Below, one piece after another: positions 8,876-18,014 of a stretch of DNA of 64,000 nucleotides. Numbering within the stretch: position 1 is the stretch's first letter; every line of letters starts with the position of its first letter. The position numbers and the translations under genes were made by a program. The DNA is from Legionella rowbothamii (GTDB lineage Bacteria; Pseudomonadota; Gammaproteobacteria; Legionellales; Legionellaceae). The notes beneath the pieces are model-generated. The model was not told where the DNA came from. It made no database searches and saw nothing but the letters and a program-made list of their open reading frames with translations. The stretch spans positions 620,001 through 684,000 of the forward strand of contig NZ_CAAAIM010000001.1 in the NCBI RefSeq assembly GCF_900639985.1, given 5' to 3'.

Positions 8876-11800
8876 ATGAATAACCCGGTTTTTTATTTAC
8901 CCCTGGCGATGCTCTATCAAAAGCCTGATTTTACGAAACATAATGAAGCCATGAAGATTTATCTTCAATCACAATTCGGCGAAAGATATTTTGATGAAAC
9001 GATGCCAGTTGAGACCAAATGGGACCTATTAATGGGATCGTTTAAAAGACAGGTTCCAGAAGAATACCACGAACTGTTTGAATCCTTTAAAGAAAGACGC
9101 AAACAGAGTGTAGATGGCAACCGATTTAATTTATCGCTTCAAGATACCTTGGTGCTTTTTGAAAATTTTTATTTTTTATACAACGGCGATAATGCAGATT
9201 TTTGTATTTCACAATCAACCCAAGCTAAATTTCTTGAGGAATTAAAAAGAGCCATGTGCCCAGGTGTATGCGAACCTGGTATTGCCACAGAATTTAATAC
9301 GCATTTGAGAAAATATCGGTCAGATACCAATTGGATTTTAGTCGAGCTTCATGAGCAACGCTGTAACATTATTCAGCGCATCGCAGATGAATACAATGCC
9401 ATAAACCATGTCAATGAAGCTCTGTCGATACATACGGTCATGCATATGTTTTCTCTGGCCAAAAATAAGTCACTGGGCGTGGATAATGAAAAGGAAATCG
9501 AGGATGCATATAGCTATCTTACTCAAACTCAATCGATGACTGCATACTTTGAATCTGTATACGAAGAATATTTTACGCAGTATGAGGCCAATCTAATAAA
9601 CAATCTAGCTGAATCGGCCTTATTAAACCTGCGAATAGACCCTTTAGCAGAACTCGATCTTTCCGACTGGGATAACAACGCACTGGTATTAACGGAGACA
9701 GAGACGAATAGTATTTATCCAAAACTTGGCGAATTTTTTAGCCTTTATTTTGCCACAAATGATCGGCAATCTATTGTTGAATACGAGGAAGCACTTTCCA
9801 TATTTAAGAAGAGTGATGTTTTAGCTCAGTTAAAAATACTTGTTGAAAAAAAATTAGAGCAGGAAAACTTCCTGGTTAATTTTAACAAGCTAACTGAAGA
9901 AAATGCCCAGCACTATAATTTACGTCTCCCTACAGGCATTAGTGTAGAAATGCTTTGCACTTTAAACGAAACGCTGCAAAACGCCCAAGATAATCCCCAA
10001 CAGATACGACAGATTTTAACGGACAACAGGAAGTTAGTTGAAAAATATCCCTGTTTGATCGCGAGCGCGGTATTAGCTAACCCTAAATTATGGCGTTATT
10101 TACCCGGAACATTAAGAAATCATAGTGCTTTTTTGGATTCTCTCATCGGCAAAATAGACTTTGTTACTCAAGAAAAGATTCAAAATGGCAATGCGGATGA
10201 CACTGACTCTCAGATTGAATTATTGCTGATGATGATTAAACCGAACTATGATTTCTTAAAGGGATATTCTTCTTCTTTCTTTTTAAGCAACATAGAAATA
10301 GCATTAAAACTAGTAGCAAAAAATGGTTTTCTTTATAAATATTTAAGTCCAGCACTTCAAAATAATAAACAGGTAATGGATTATGCATTAGAACAAAATC
10401 CACAAGTTAGTAAGTATTTTCCAGAAAATAGACAATTACAGTTAAATAGTAATACAGATAAATTAATCAATTTGGGAGTAGAATTTCACAACAATTGGGC
10501 GAATAGTAGTCTCGTTGAGAGAATAGATAAATCCGAAAGTGTTTTAAGCTTGCTTGAAACAGAATTTGTGTCCCTATCAACACTCACTCAGCTTGCCCAA
10601 TCTCTATCTCCAAGTGAACTGTTATGGATAATCAAAGCACGTCAACAAAGAGGGTTACAAAATCTACCTGAATTGACTGAAGAGGGATTAAATCAATTTA
10701 TTGAAGCTCTGGAACTAAGAGATAGAGGATGGGAGCCTAATTACCTGAATTTCAAACGCACAATACCACCAAACAGTCAGCATTTAGACCTGAACTTTTC
10801 TTTCAACCAAAGATACCATAAAGAGCTGGCACAGCGATGTGTTGCTCGCTCCAATCAATGGCTGACTGCATTTTTTGCATTTCAAAAACAAATTCCTGTG
10901 TATTATAAGCCGTTTTCAGGATCAGAAGATGTGTTGGATCAATTAAAATTAACCGGCCGGATTGCTTTTTCATTTTTGAAATCTATCGGTGAATCACTAC
11001 TTGTTCTGGGAAGGTTGGGCCTAAACTACGCGGTTACTTTGTTACCTCCTTTGATTGATTTCTATTTGACTCCTTACCTACTATTTATAGTCAATAGTAT
11101 TGCTGCCTATACAGGAGGACTGTTCTTGCTTTGGATGCTCCAGCTTTACGGAGGATCAGTGATTATTAATAATTGGTTGGATAATAAGTTCAACCCGCTT
11201 GTCAATCTTGCGTTATTTATTATAGCGCTTTCTGCCCCGACTTTTTTTATAACTGGGATCCTTACTCTTGAATTAGTGTATCTGGGTTGTTATGTTTTGG
11301 CTGCTTTGATCGCGGCTTCGAGCGCTGTCTTCGGTACATCATGGTCACTTACTGAAATTAATACCTTGGCTTCAACTGCATTAAGCCATTGGTTGTTAGC
11401 GAATTTCTATTTCGTCATACATTCTATAGAAGCAGTGATTCATTTTGGTTTGAAATTAACGGTGGAATGGCCAAAACATTTTTTTGCCCTGATTGTACCT
11501 TGGGTTACTCGTAGCATTGCTAGCTGTTCTAATACGGATAGCCATGCGATTGGAGATGACTTATTAAAAATCAAAGTGGAAAATAGTATCTCCCGTTTGT
11601 TGGGAAGTGATTCGGTGAGTGCCAATCTAAAAGGTACGGTGCTAGAGTCCTTATGGCAAAAAATTCAACTGGATGTTAAACAGTCGGAAGGAACGCTTAC
11701 TTTCGAAAAAGCACTCAATCGCAAATACATTTTTTCTACCGATGGCAAGACCTGTGAAAAGAGTTTTATGGAGGTTGCAGAAACGCACCGACAGGATAAA

Positions 11801-11941
11801 GAAGGATTTAACCTCAATACGACTCAAACACGTTATTCCTTCTTTTGTATTAAATCCAAAACCTCAACGGCAAGTAATTTACAGAATTACGCAGACAAGT
11901 GGGTGGATGATGATGAAACACCAGCGATAGTTTTGGTCTAA
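8876..11941 (+). CDS. Large membrane protein with DUF4116-like repeats, candidate effector
   Basis: I do not recognise this 1021-residue protein as a whole. The first 650 residues are alpha-helical and hydrophilic. Around residues 455-520 there are repeat-like segments (IEIALKLVAKNGFLYKYL, then KQVMDYALEQNPQVSKYF) that resemble the DUF4116 repeat found in protist and Legionella proteins. Residues about 700-840 hold at least four hydrophobic stretches, such as YLTPYLLFIVNSIAAYTGGL and LVNLALFIIALSAPTFFITG. A hydrophilic C-terminal tail ends in acidic KWVDDDETPAIVLV. There is no signal peptide. Size, lack of enzyme motifs and the membrane insertion in the last third resemble Dot/Icm substrates that insert into host membranes, but that is inference. 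It stands alone with its own promoter. Confidence 0.6.
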   Translation: MNNPVFYLPLAMLYQKPDFTKHNEAMKIYLQSQFGERYFDETMPVETKWDLLMGSFKRQVPEEYHELFESFKERRKQSVDGNRFNLSLQDTLVLFENFYFLYNGDNADFCISQSTQAKFLEELKRAMCPGVCEPGIATEFNTHLRKYRSDTNWILVELHEQRCNIIQRIADEYNAINHVNEALSIHTVMHMFSLAKNKSLGVDNEKEIEDAYSYLTQTQSMTAYFESVYEEYFTQYEANLINNLAESALLNLRIDPLAELDLSDWDNNALVLTETETNSIYPKLGEFFSLYFATNDRQSIVEYEEALSIFKKSDVLAQLKILVEKKLEQENFLVNFNKLTEENAQHYNLRLPTGISVEMLCTLNETLQNAQDNPQQIRQILTDNRKLVEKYPCLIASAVLANPKLWRYLPGTLRNHSAFLDSLIGKIDFVTQEKIQNGNADDTDSQIELLLMMIKPNYDFLKGYSSSFFLSNIEIALKLVAKNGFLYKYLSPALQNNKQVMDYALEQNPQVSKYFPENRQLQLNSNTDKLINLGVEFHNNWANSSLVERIDKSESVLSLLETEFVSLSTLTQLAQSLSPSELLWIIKARQQRGLQNLPELTEEGLNQFIEALELRDRGWEPNYLNFKRTIPPNSQHLDLNFSFNQRYHKELAQRCVARSNQWLTAFFAFQKQIPVYYKPFSGSEDVLDQLKLTGRIAFSFLKSIGESLLVLGRLGLNYAVTLLPPLIDFYLTPYLLFIVNSIAAYTGGLFLLWMLQLYGGSVIINNWLDNKFNPLVNLALFIIALSAPTFFITGILTLELVYLGCYVLAALIAASSAVFGTSWSLTEINTLASTALSHWLLANFYFVIHSIEAVIHFGLKLTVEWPKHFFALIVPWVTRSIASCSNTDSHAIGDDLLKIKVENSISRLLGSDSVSANLKGTVLESLWQKIQLDVKQSEGTLTFEKALNRKYIFSTDGKTCEKSFMEVAETHRQDKEGFNLNTTQTRYSFFCIKSKTSTASNLQNYADKWVDDDETPAIVLV

Positions 11942-12347
11942 TTAACTAATCATAGCAGCTCGCTCCTATTACCCATGAGGTAATGGCATAGATTCCACCA
12001 ACGCGGCGCGCCAAGGAAGGCTACCGCCAAAACGCATAGGCTACGATTTACACAAACAGCCCGAACTGATGAGAGTAAATCTTTATGCAAGCGTTAAGTC
12101 ATTGGTGCAGCCCTACACCCCTACACGCTTTGCTCGTGTCAGAGCAACCCTGCAGCTCACACCTTAGCTTCGGCCGTTGGCCGCCTAGTTCTAGTGTAAT
12201 GAAATGAGCTAATCTCCTAATCGAGGCAATACTAATGTCTTCTTGAAGAGAATCAATACAACTTAAATTGAATGCTCTTCCGAAGTCATGCCTGTTTTTT
12301 TGTCGTTCCGCTTAAATTTACGTAAGTTGTTTTTTTTATTGGATAAA
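11942..12347. other. Gene-free spacer
   Basis: About 400 bp with no coding frame I can support. There is a short palindrome (ATTACC CATGA GGTAAT) at about 11969-11985. The stretch from about 12000 to 12200 is richer in G+C than its surroundings (GGCGCGCC near 12005, CTTCGGCCGTTGGCCG near 12170) and may be a remnant or a structured RNA. I found no match to a known RNA family. Confidence 0.4.
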
Positions 12348-12377
12348 TTGACAAAATAAAAGGCGGCGCGATACACT
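12348..12377 (+). promoter_or_regulatory. Strong sigma70-like promoter upstream of the 43-residue-repeat protein
   Basis: A perfect TTGACA -35 (12348-12353) is followed after 18 bp by TACACT (12372-12377). The start site would be near 12384, leaving a leader of about 130 nt before the ATG at 12513. The leader shows no obvious riboswitch. Confidence 0.55.
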
Positions 12378-12512
12378 CCTGCCCCCTAAGACAAATACTT
12401 AGTCAGAACAAAGCGAAATCAGCATGGAAATAAAATTTCTTATGTTGACCCATCAAAATTTTTTAGACATTAGATTTTGATGGAAATATAAATTTTAAAC
12501 TGAAAGGACCTC

Positions 12513-14063
12513 ATGACTTTGCAATCCCTTACTTTACTTGAAACCGCTCAAGTTTGTCCTTCATTATTGGAAACATTTTCTGTTGGGGAATTAACTTGCC
12601 TATTTAACTCCAGCAAGGATTGGCAAAACTTTATCACAGAGCAATACCACGACTCTTGGCTTTTAACCGCTATTAATCCTAAGAGAAAAATAGCATACCA
12701 ATTTAACCACCTAGTACTGAGAAAAGTAGAACAACAGCATTTAGCTGATTACCTCCATACGCTAAACAGTCTTGAACTATCACCTAAACAGCTTCCTTGG
12801 TTATCTAATTATGCCATAGAATTTATTGACTGGATGGAGAAATGCCCTCACTTAAATGATTACGCTCTAATCGATGAATTGCTCCAGCTTGTACGTAAAA
12901 CATCTAAAAAAAACACTCTTACAAAGAAAATATTTTCAAGTCGTTGGTGCCAGGAATTTACTCTAAACTCTTCTTGGATGCCTCGAAAGGAAACTGATTT
13001 CAGTGTTCCGTTTTATTGGTTACTAGCTAAATACAATCAAATAGATTTACTAGAAAAGCTTAGAGCTCTACATCCACAAACACTCATTGACTTAAATACA
13101 ACACCTACCTCTCCCAATCATCCTGACCATGGAATCACTCCAGCTTGGTTGCTCGCGAAATACAACCAAATCGATTTACTGAAAGAACTTATAGCTCTGA
13201 ATCCACAAGCACTCATTGACTTAAATGCAGCACCAACGAATCCAAATCACCCCTGCTATGGGATTAACCTAGTTTGGTGGCTTGTTGCAAACAAACAAAT
13301 TGACTTCCTGAAACATCTGATAATCTTACAGCCACAAACACTCGTTGATTTATGCGTAGCACCAATTCAACATAATGGTCAGTACCATGGTATCCATGTG
13401 GCTTGGTGGCTAGCTGTAACCGATATTGACTTACTGGAACACCTTATTGGCCAACAACCACACGCAATCATCGATTTAAATGCGTTCCCTCCAGATCCTG
13501 ATATTCAGGATCATGGCATTTCCCTGGCTTGGATGCTTGCTGGAAACAATGAAATTGGTTTACTGCAAACACTGATAGATCGTCATCCCGACACAGTCCT
13601 TAATTTAAATGCCGGACCAACTCACTCCAATCATCAATGTCATGGGATTACCCTGGCGTGGTGGCTTGCCAAACACAATCAAATTGATTTATTGAGAGCA
13701 CTCATTGCCCAACAACCACAAGTAATCAATTTAAATATGGCGCCCACCAATTCCAAGCTCGAAGACGATGGGGTCACCTTGGCCTGGTGGCTCGTTAAAC
13801 ACAATCAAATCAATTTACTGCAAGATCTCAAAGCCCAACAACCACAGACAGCTATTGATTTTAATGTGTCCCCTAACAATCCTGATAGCCCAGACTATGG
13901 AATCACCCTAACGCAAATGCTAAGCAGCGAACAATTAAATTCATTGTCTTCCTCCGATTTAGCTACCTTTTCTTTTTTCAATTCAACAACAAGAAATACG
14001 AGTAATAATTCCAATATTCATAAACCTGAATCGGAAAATACCGAAATGAGTCCACCAAATTGA
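12513..14063 (+). CDS. Protein with seven 43-residue ankyrin-like repeats, candidate effector
   Basis: This 516-residue protein has no name that I recognise. Residues about 168-470 consist of seven tandem repeats of about 43 residues with the pattern xAWWLaKxNQIDLLxxLIAxxPQxxIDLNxxPTxPxxxxHGIT. The helix pair (WWLAKHNQIDLL / LIAQQPQ) is ankyrin-like, but the linker IDLNAAPTNPNH is longer than in a standard 33-residue ankyrin unit. The N-terminus (FSVGELTCLFNSSKDWQNFI, about residues 22-41) faintly resembles an F-box helix. The C-terminal tail is Ser/Asn/Glu-rich. There is no signal peptide or membrane segment. The start has an AAAGGA site. A host-directed binding protein is likely; the target is unknown. 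Confidence 0.65.
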   Translation: MTLQSLTLLETAQVCPSLLETFSVGELTCLFNSSKDWQNFITEQYHDSWLLTAINPKRKIAYQFNHLVLRKVEQQHLADYLHTLNSLELSPKQLPWLSNYAIEFIDWMEKCPHLNDYALIDELLQLVRKTSKKNTLTKKIFSSRWCQEFTLNSSWMPRKETDFSVPFYWLLAKYNQIDLLEKLRALHPQTLIDLNTTPTSPNHPDHGITPAWLLAKYNQIDLLKELIALNPQALIDLNAAPTNPNHPCYGINLVWWLVANKQIDFLKHLIILQPQTLVDLCVAPIQHNGQYHGIHVAWWLAVTDIDLLEHLIGQQPHAIIDLNAFPPDPDIQDHGISLAWMLAGNNEIGLLQTLIDRHPDTVLNLNAGPTHSNHQCHGITLAWWLAKHNQIDLLRALIAQQPQVINLNMAPTNSKLEDDGVTLAWWLVKHNQINLLQDLKAQQPQTAIDFNVSPNNPDSPDYGITLTQMLSSEQLNSLSSSDLATFSFFNSTTRNTSNNSNIHKPESENTEMSPPN

Positions 14064-14281
14064 CTAAAAAACCGTTCGATGTACCGGGGCGCCCTAAAAT
14101 ATCAACGTAAAACTATGACAAATCTCTTCTCTCACTCCCCTAGAAGTTAATAAATTGATACTCCAAGAGCTCATTATTGCAAAAACCACTTAAAGAAAAT
14201 TAATAAGCCTTAATGCAAAATATTTATACTACAATTTGATAAATAATCTTGATGAAGCACATCATTTACTCTGGAGAACTC

Positions 14282-15127
14282 ATGACGACATATATATTCC
14301 CAGGACAGGGCTCCCAATCTCTAGGTATGGGAAAAAACTTATTCAATGATTTTACACATCTTATTAATGAGGCAGATGAAATTCTTGGCTATTCCATCAC
14401 CCAATTGTGCTTGGAAGATCCGCAAAAAATGTTAACTAATACTCAATATACCCAGCCTGCACTGTTTACCATAAACGCCCTATCCTTTTTAAAGAAACTA
14501 CAAGAAACTGATAAACAACCGGATTTTCTTATGGGGCATAGTTTAGGTGAATATAATGCGCTATTCGCTTCAGGGGTATTTGATTTTGCAACCGGATTAC
14601 AAATTGTTAAAAAGCGCGGGGAGCTAATGAGTGCGGCAAATAATGGTTCTATGGCTGCTGTTATTGGAAAAAATGAGGATGAAATTGAGCAAATTTTGCA
14701 AGAAAGCAACTTCAATGCACTGTCCATCGCTAATTACAATTCCCATACTCAAATCGTCCTTTCAGGCCCTAAACATCTTATTGATCAAGCTGGAGAGGTT
14801 TTTAAAAATAGGGGGGCCTTCTATATTCCACTTAAAGTAAGTGGTGCCTTTCACTCTCCAGAAATGGATGACGTCTCAAATCAGTTTGCTGAATTTCTAC
14901 AACCTTTTATTTTTTCAGCCCCTAAAACACCCGTAATTGCGAATATTAATGCCATACCGTACAAGGAAAATAATGTTCATTATAATTTAACCGAACAAAT
15001 AAATCATCCTGTCCGTTGGACTCAGGGAGTAGAATACTTGCTAGCCCTTGGAGAACATAATTTCGAAGAAATTGGCCCTGGTGTGGTATTGCGCGGTTTA
15101 ATTAATCGAATTAAAAAGAATCAATAA
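14282..15127 (+). CDS. Malonyl-CoA:ACP transacylase-like protein (FabD family)
   Basis: The FabD/MAT family moves a malonyl group from CoA to acyl carrier protein in fatty acid or polyketide synthesis. The protein has 281 residues from the chosen start MTTYIFPGQGSQ, which puts the family's opening strand at residue 3 and has GGAG 7 bp upstream. An upstream in-frame ATG at 14249 would add 11 odd residues. The catalytic serine lies in MGHSLGEYNALFASG (about residue 90) and the catalytic histidine in SGAFHSPEM (about 199). The C-terminal HPVRWTQGVEYLL and GPGVVLRGL are also conserved. It lies alone among effector-like genes, not in a fab cluster. It could therefore serve a specialised acyl pathway rather than being the housekeeping FabD. 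Confidence 0.9.
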   Translation: MTTYIFPGQGSQSLGMGKNLFNDFTHLINEADEILGYSITQLCLEDPQKMLTNTQYTQPALFTINALSFLKKLQETDKQPDFLMGHSLGEYNALFASGVFDFATGLQIVKKRGELMSAANNGSMAAVIGKNEDEIEQILQESNFNALSIANYNSHTQIVLSGPKHLIDQAGEVFKNRGAFYIPLKVSGAFHSPEMDDVSNQFAEFLQPFIFSAPKTPVIANINAIPYKENNVHYNLTEQINHPVRWTQGVEYLLALGEHNFEEIGPGVVLRGLINRIKKNQ

Positions 15128-15155
15128 AATCATATCTCTTTCCCCTCAAAAATAG

Positions 15156-15183
15156 TGTCATTCCTGTTCTGGCGGGAATGACA
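15156..15183 (+). terminator. GC-rich hairpin downstream of the transacylase gene
   Basis: TGTCATTCCTG and CGGGAATGACA form an 11-bp stem with one G-T pair around a 6-nt loop. It begins 29 bp after the stop at 15127. No T-run follows, so it may be a dispersed GTCATTCC-type palindrome that also acts as a transcript end. Confidence 0.5.
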
Positions 15184-15272
15184 AACCCCAAAAGCCCACA
15201 TCCGAAGTCTATAATTCATATATAATGATCATTTTATGACCACTCTTATTAATCTATAAAGTGAGACTTATC

Positions 15273-16439
15273 ATGAAAGCTTTATATGAGTCAACTGGAA
15301 ATGGAAGAGCAAGCCAGCCTAAACTACACAGTGACATTTGTCGTTGTACTTTATGTATGAAAAGTAAAATACCTGACGCAATCGCACAGGAGCATACTAA
15401 AGGTTTAAAAGCGACTATGGTTGATAGAAGAGATCCTGATGTAGAAGGCAGTAAGCCTTTAATGAAAGCAACCCAAGCCCATGCCATTCTTAAAGCAGGA
15501 ACTACCATAAATATGCTAGATGCAACAGGAATTTCTGAGGATCTATTGCCTGATCGAAGTGGTAACATCAAAATTACCCCCCCTAAAGAGTTAACGATAA
15601 AAGCCGCATGGAAAACCAAAAGTGAAGAAACAGCCAAAAGTGGACGAAATGCCAGTGTTTTTGGCAATTTAGGAGTCTTGCTGATCCCCCCTAGCGTGAA
15701 AACTATTGATATTCCCACAATGAATGCGTTAGCAGTACCTTCCTCGTTCTTAGAAAAATACGGAGCAGAGCTTATTCCACTCAGTCAATCCTTTACCTTA
15801 GATGCCGTAGAAGATGAAGAATTAGAAAATCTTTACCTGGTTCAATATGATTGGGATCCAGACTACATTCAAAACTATGTAATGAAGCTACAAGGTGGTG
15901 GCGGTTTATTCGTGGAAACTCACCCATTCCCTCATGTATTCGCGCCCTTATCTCCTGACTGTAAAGGTGCATTAATTTTAGGTGTCGACCAACATGATGG
16001 TACTTTTGATTTTGCTGCCTTTGAAATACCCTTTGGTTATACCCTGAAAATTGGCAGTAATGTGATTCATGGAGATTCATTTTTTGTTGGGCCTTATGCC
16101 ATCGCCTTAACTGAAACCGAACTAGCTGACTCAGTAATTTTAAAACAAGAAACCCCCAAACGTGATGTACAGCATGTCATTCAAACCTCTGTTCCCATTT
16201 TTTCATTACCCTTACTCATGGAGCATCGATTATCCTCTGAAATTAATGAGCGAATGCAAAAATTAAATAATGAACTGTTGATTAAGAAAATTCGCCATGA
16301 AGGGGCAACTGGAAAAGGACTTAGCTTTTTCCAACATTTACCCGGAGAGGTGCTGTCTGAGGTGCGAGATTTATCTGCTGAGGCGCAAGAAGCTTATGAT
16401 CAACGATATGGATTGGTGACCTATATTCCGAAGCCGTAG
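15273..16439 (+). CDS. Uncharacterised cytosolic protein with cupin-like segment
   Basis: I do not recognise this protein. It has 388 residues from the ATG at 15273, which has an AAGTGAGA site 5-8 bp upstream; a GTG four codons earlier is possible. The N-terminus has a cysteine cluster, CRCTLC, near residue 25. Residues about 205-285 look like a beta-barrel of cupin type: ETHPFPHVFAPLS gives a histidine-rich strand, then GYTLKIGSNVIHGDSFFVGPY gives a second half with the cupin spacing. The C-terminal helix region holds MEHRLSSEINERMQKLNNELL. There is no signal peptide. An isomerase or sensor role is conceivable but unsupported. Confidence 0.55.
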   Translation: MKALYESTGNGRASQPKLHSDICRCTLCMKSKIPDAIAQEHTKGLKATMVDRRDPDVEGSKPLMKATQAHAILKAGTTINMLDATGISEDLLPDRSGNIKITPPKELTIKAAWKTKSEETAKSGRNASVFGNLGVLLIPPSVKTIDIPTMNALAVPSSFLEKYGAELIPLSQSFTLDAVEDEELENLYLVQYDWDPDYIQNYVMKLQGGGGLFVETHPFPHVFAPLSPDCKGALILGVDQHDGTFDFAAFEIPFGYTLKIGSNVIHGDSFFVGPYAIALTETELADSVILKQETPKRDVQHVIQTSVPIFSLPLLMEHRLSSEINERMQKLNNELLIKKIRHEGATGKGLSFFQHLPGEVLSEVRDLSAEAQEAYDQRYGLVTYIPKP

Positions 16440-16496
16440 CTGGGCTGTGAGTCTAAAAACTGCGCAACTCCGGGTGCTGGGCTTCACAGCCCAGGC
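16439..16496. repeat. CTGGGCT..AGCCCAG palindrome, long-arm copy
   Basis: GCTGGGCTGTGA at 16439 and its complement TCACAGCCCAG at about 16485-16495 enclose about 33 bp. The second arm itself contains the short palindrome seen elsewhere (TGCTGGGCTTCACAGCCCAG). It lies between two convergent genes and may terminate both. Confidence 0.7.
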
Positions 16497-16518
16497 CTAC
16501 ACATCCATCTGAATACTA

Positions 16519-17646
16519 TTACTTATCTTCCTCATCCTTAGGAGGCGGAGGGACTAATTTCTTAACTAACTTGTCAGCCTCTTTTAAATCCTGCTCGGAT
16601 AATTTACCTTTTAGTCCTTTCAGCTCTTTAAGTGCAGGAGGATATTTGCCATCAGCTGCTAACTTATACCATGCATAAGCTGTAACCCAGTTTTTTTCTA
16701 CCCCAAGACCTGCCAGGTACAGATAACCTAATTTAGCCTGTCCCATCGGATTACCTTGGGCTGCAGCCTTAGTAAACCAATAAGCAGCTTGTTCGTAATC
16801 TTTATCAGTTCCGGTTCCTGTCAATAATAATTGTCCTAATTGCGCTTGAGCATCCGCCTCTCCTGCCTGAGCTGCAATCTGATACCAATAAGCAGCCTTC
16901 TGTGGATCTGCCTCAACACCGAGTCCATTTAGATAGTAATAAGCTAAATAGCCGGCTGCTTTAGGATGATTTTGATTAGCCGCCTGGGAGAACCAATAAA
17001 AGGCGGAGCTGTCATCCGCAGCAACGCCAGGTTGCTGCCCTGTATAAAGCAAACCTAGACTATACTCCGCTCGTGCATCGCCCTGTTCACCCGCTTTATG
17101 ATACCAATAAAGAGCCTGATTCACGTTTTTCTCAGTACCAATACCCATCACGTAGGCGTATGCAAGATTTACCTGAGCTTTGACATAACCTTGTTGTGCA
17201 GATTTTTTAAACCATAGCAATGCACTTTTAGGATTTTCTTTAACCCCATCTCCCGTAGAATACATTAATCCTACGTTACGTTGCGCCACAGCATTACCTT
17301 GTTGCGCAGCCTTCATGTACCATTTGAACGCCTCATCAAAATTTTGCTTCACTCCTTCACCCAAATCATACATAAATCCCAAGCTTAACTGGGCTAAGGC
17401 ATAATTTTTCTCTGCTGATTTGTGATACCAGCTTAATGCTTCTGCAGGGTTTTTATTGATACCCTGTCCATATTGAAACATACGCCCTACTAAATACATC
17501 GCTTCAACATTACCACCCCGAGCTGCTTGCATCAAATGGGGGTAGGCCGTGGTGTAGTCTCCATTTTCAAAAGCTGTAAAACCAACAATCTCATCTGCAT
17601 ACGCAACATTTACCATTAATAACATTGCGAAAATTAGATTGCGCAT
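16519..17646 (-). CDS. Exported Sel1-repeat protein, LpnE-like
   Basis: Sel1-repeat proteins are helical solenoids that bind other proteins. In Legionella, LpnE, EnhC and LidL of this type affect host entry and vacuole trafficking. The chosen start (MRNLIFAMLLMVNVAYA) gives 375 residues, a clean signal peptide cleaved after AYA, and a GGAG site 6 bp upstream; an ATG five codons earlier is also open. About eight Sel1 repeats of 36-38 residues follow, each with the pattern A.YxLGxMYxxGxGVxxNxxxAxxWYxKAAxQG. A charged, proline-containing tail ends the protein (LVPPPPKDEEDK). Length and layout match my memory of LpnE, so orthology is plausible but not shown. Confidence 0.85.
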   Translation of the reverse strand: MRNLIFAMLLMVNVAYADEIVGFTAFENGDYTTAYPHLMQAARGGNVEAMYLVGRMFQYGQGINKNPAEALSWYHKSAEKNYALAQLSLGFMYDLGEGVKQNFDEAFKWYMKAAQQGNAVAQRNVGLMYSTGDGVKENPKSALLWFKKSAQQGYVKAQVNLAYAYVMGIGTEKNVNQALYWYHKAGEQGDARAEYSLGLLYTGQQPGVAADDSSAFYWFSQAANQNHPKAAGYLAYYYLNGLGVEADPQKAAYWYQIAAQAGEADAQAQLGQLLLTGTGTDKDYEQAAYWFTKAAAQGNPMGQAKLGYLYLAGLGVEKNWVTAYAWYKLAADGKYPPALKELKGLKGKLSEQDLKEADKLVKKLVPPPPKDEEDK

Positions 17647-18014
17647 ACCGACTCCATTCATGTCCCCATATTAAAATAGTAGAGTATTGGACCAACAAAG
17701 CAAGTATTTAAACTTACTAATGGTTTGTTCCCATAATAGTGGCGGGTTTAAATTAAACAAGGAAACTATTAATATTAGTTTATATCCCGCCCTTAGGGGG
17801 AGTGTAGTATGAAGCATCTCAAAGTTCAGCGGTCTCCACTCTGGGGTTTCTTCACTTCGTTCGCAATGACAGGTCAGCTTAAAAGGACAAGGAGGCTAAA
17901 GCCTAGAGGCACACTCAATAATAACCAATCATTGCAGGAAACGTAGTAACGAAGCAACCCTAGAGTACGACTCACTGAACCCTGGGTTGCTTTTCTTCGC
18001 GCAATGCCTGTGCC
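17647..18014. other. Gene-free spacer with inverted repeats
   Basis: No coding frame is supported in these 370 bp. AAGCAACCC at 17952-17960 pairs with GGGTTGCTT at 17984-17992 around a 23-nt loop. A TTCACTTCGTTCGCAATGAC stretch near 17850 has the look of a dispersed intergenic repeat. The promoter of the Sel1-repeat gene must lie at the left end. Confidence 0.45.

Noticed and set aside
12513..14063. CRISPR or DNA-level tandem array
   Set aside because: The 129-bp periodicity is a protein repeat; bases have diverged while residues are kept, and there are no spacers.
15254..15718. 154-residue minus-strand frame
   Set aside because: Entirely antisense to the gene at 15273-16439, which has a ribosome site and better composition.
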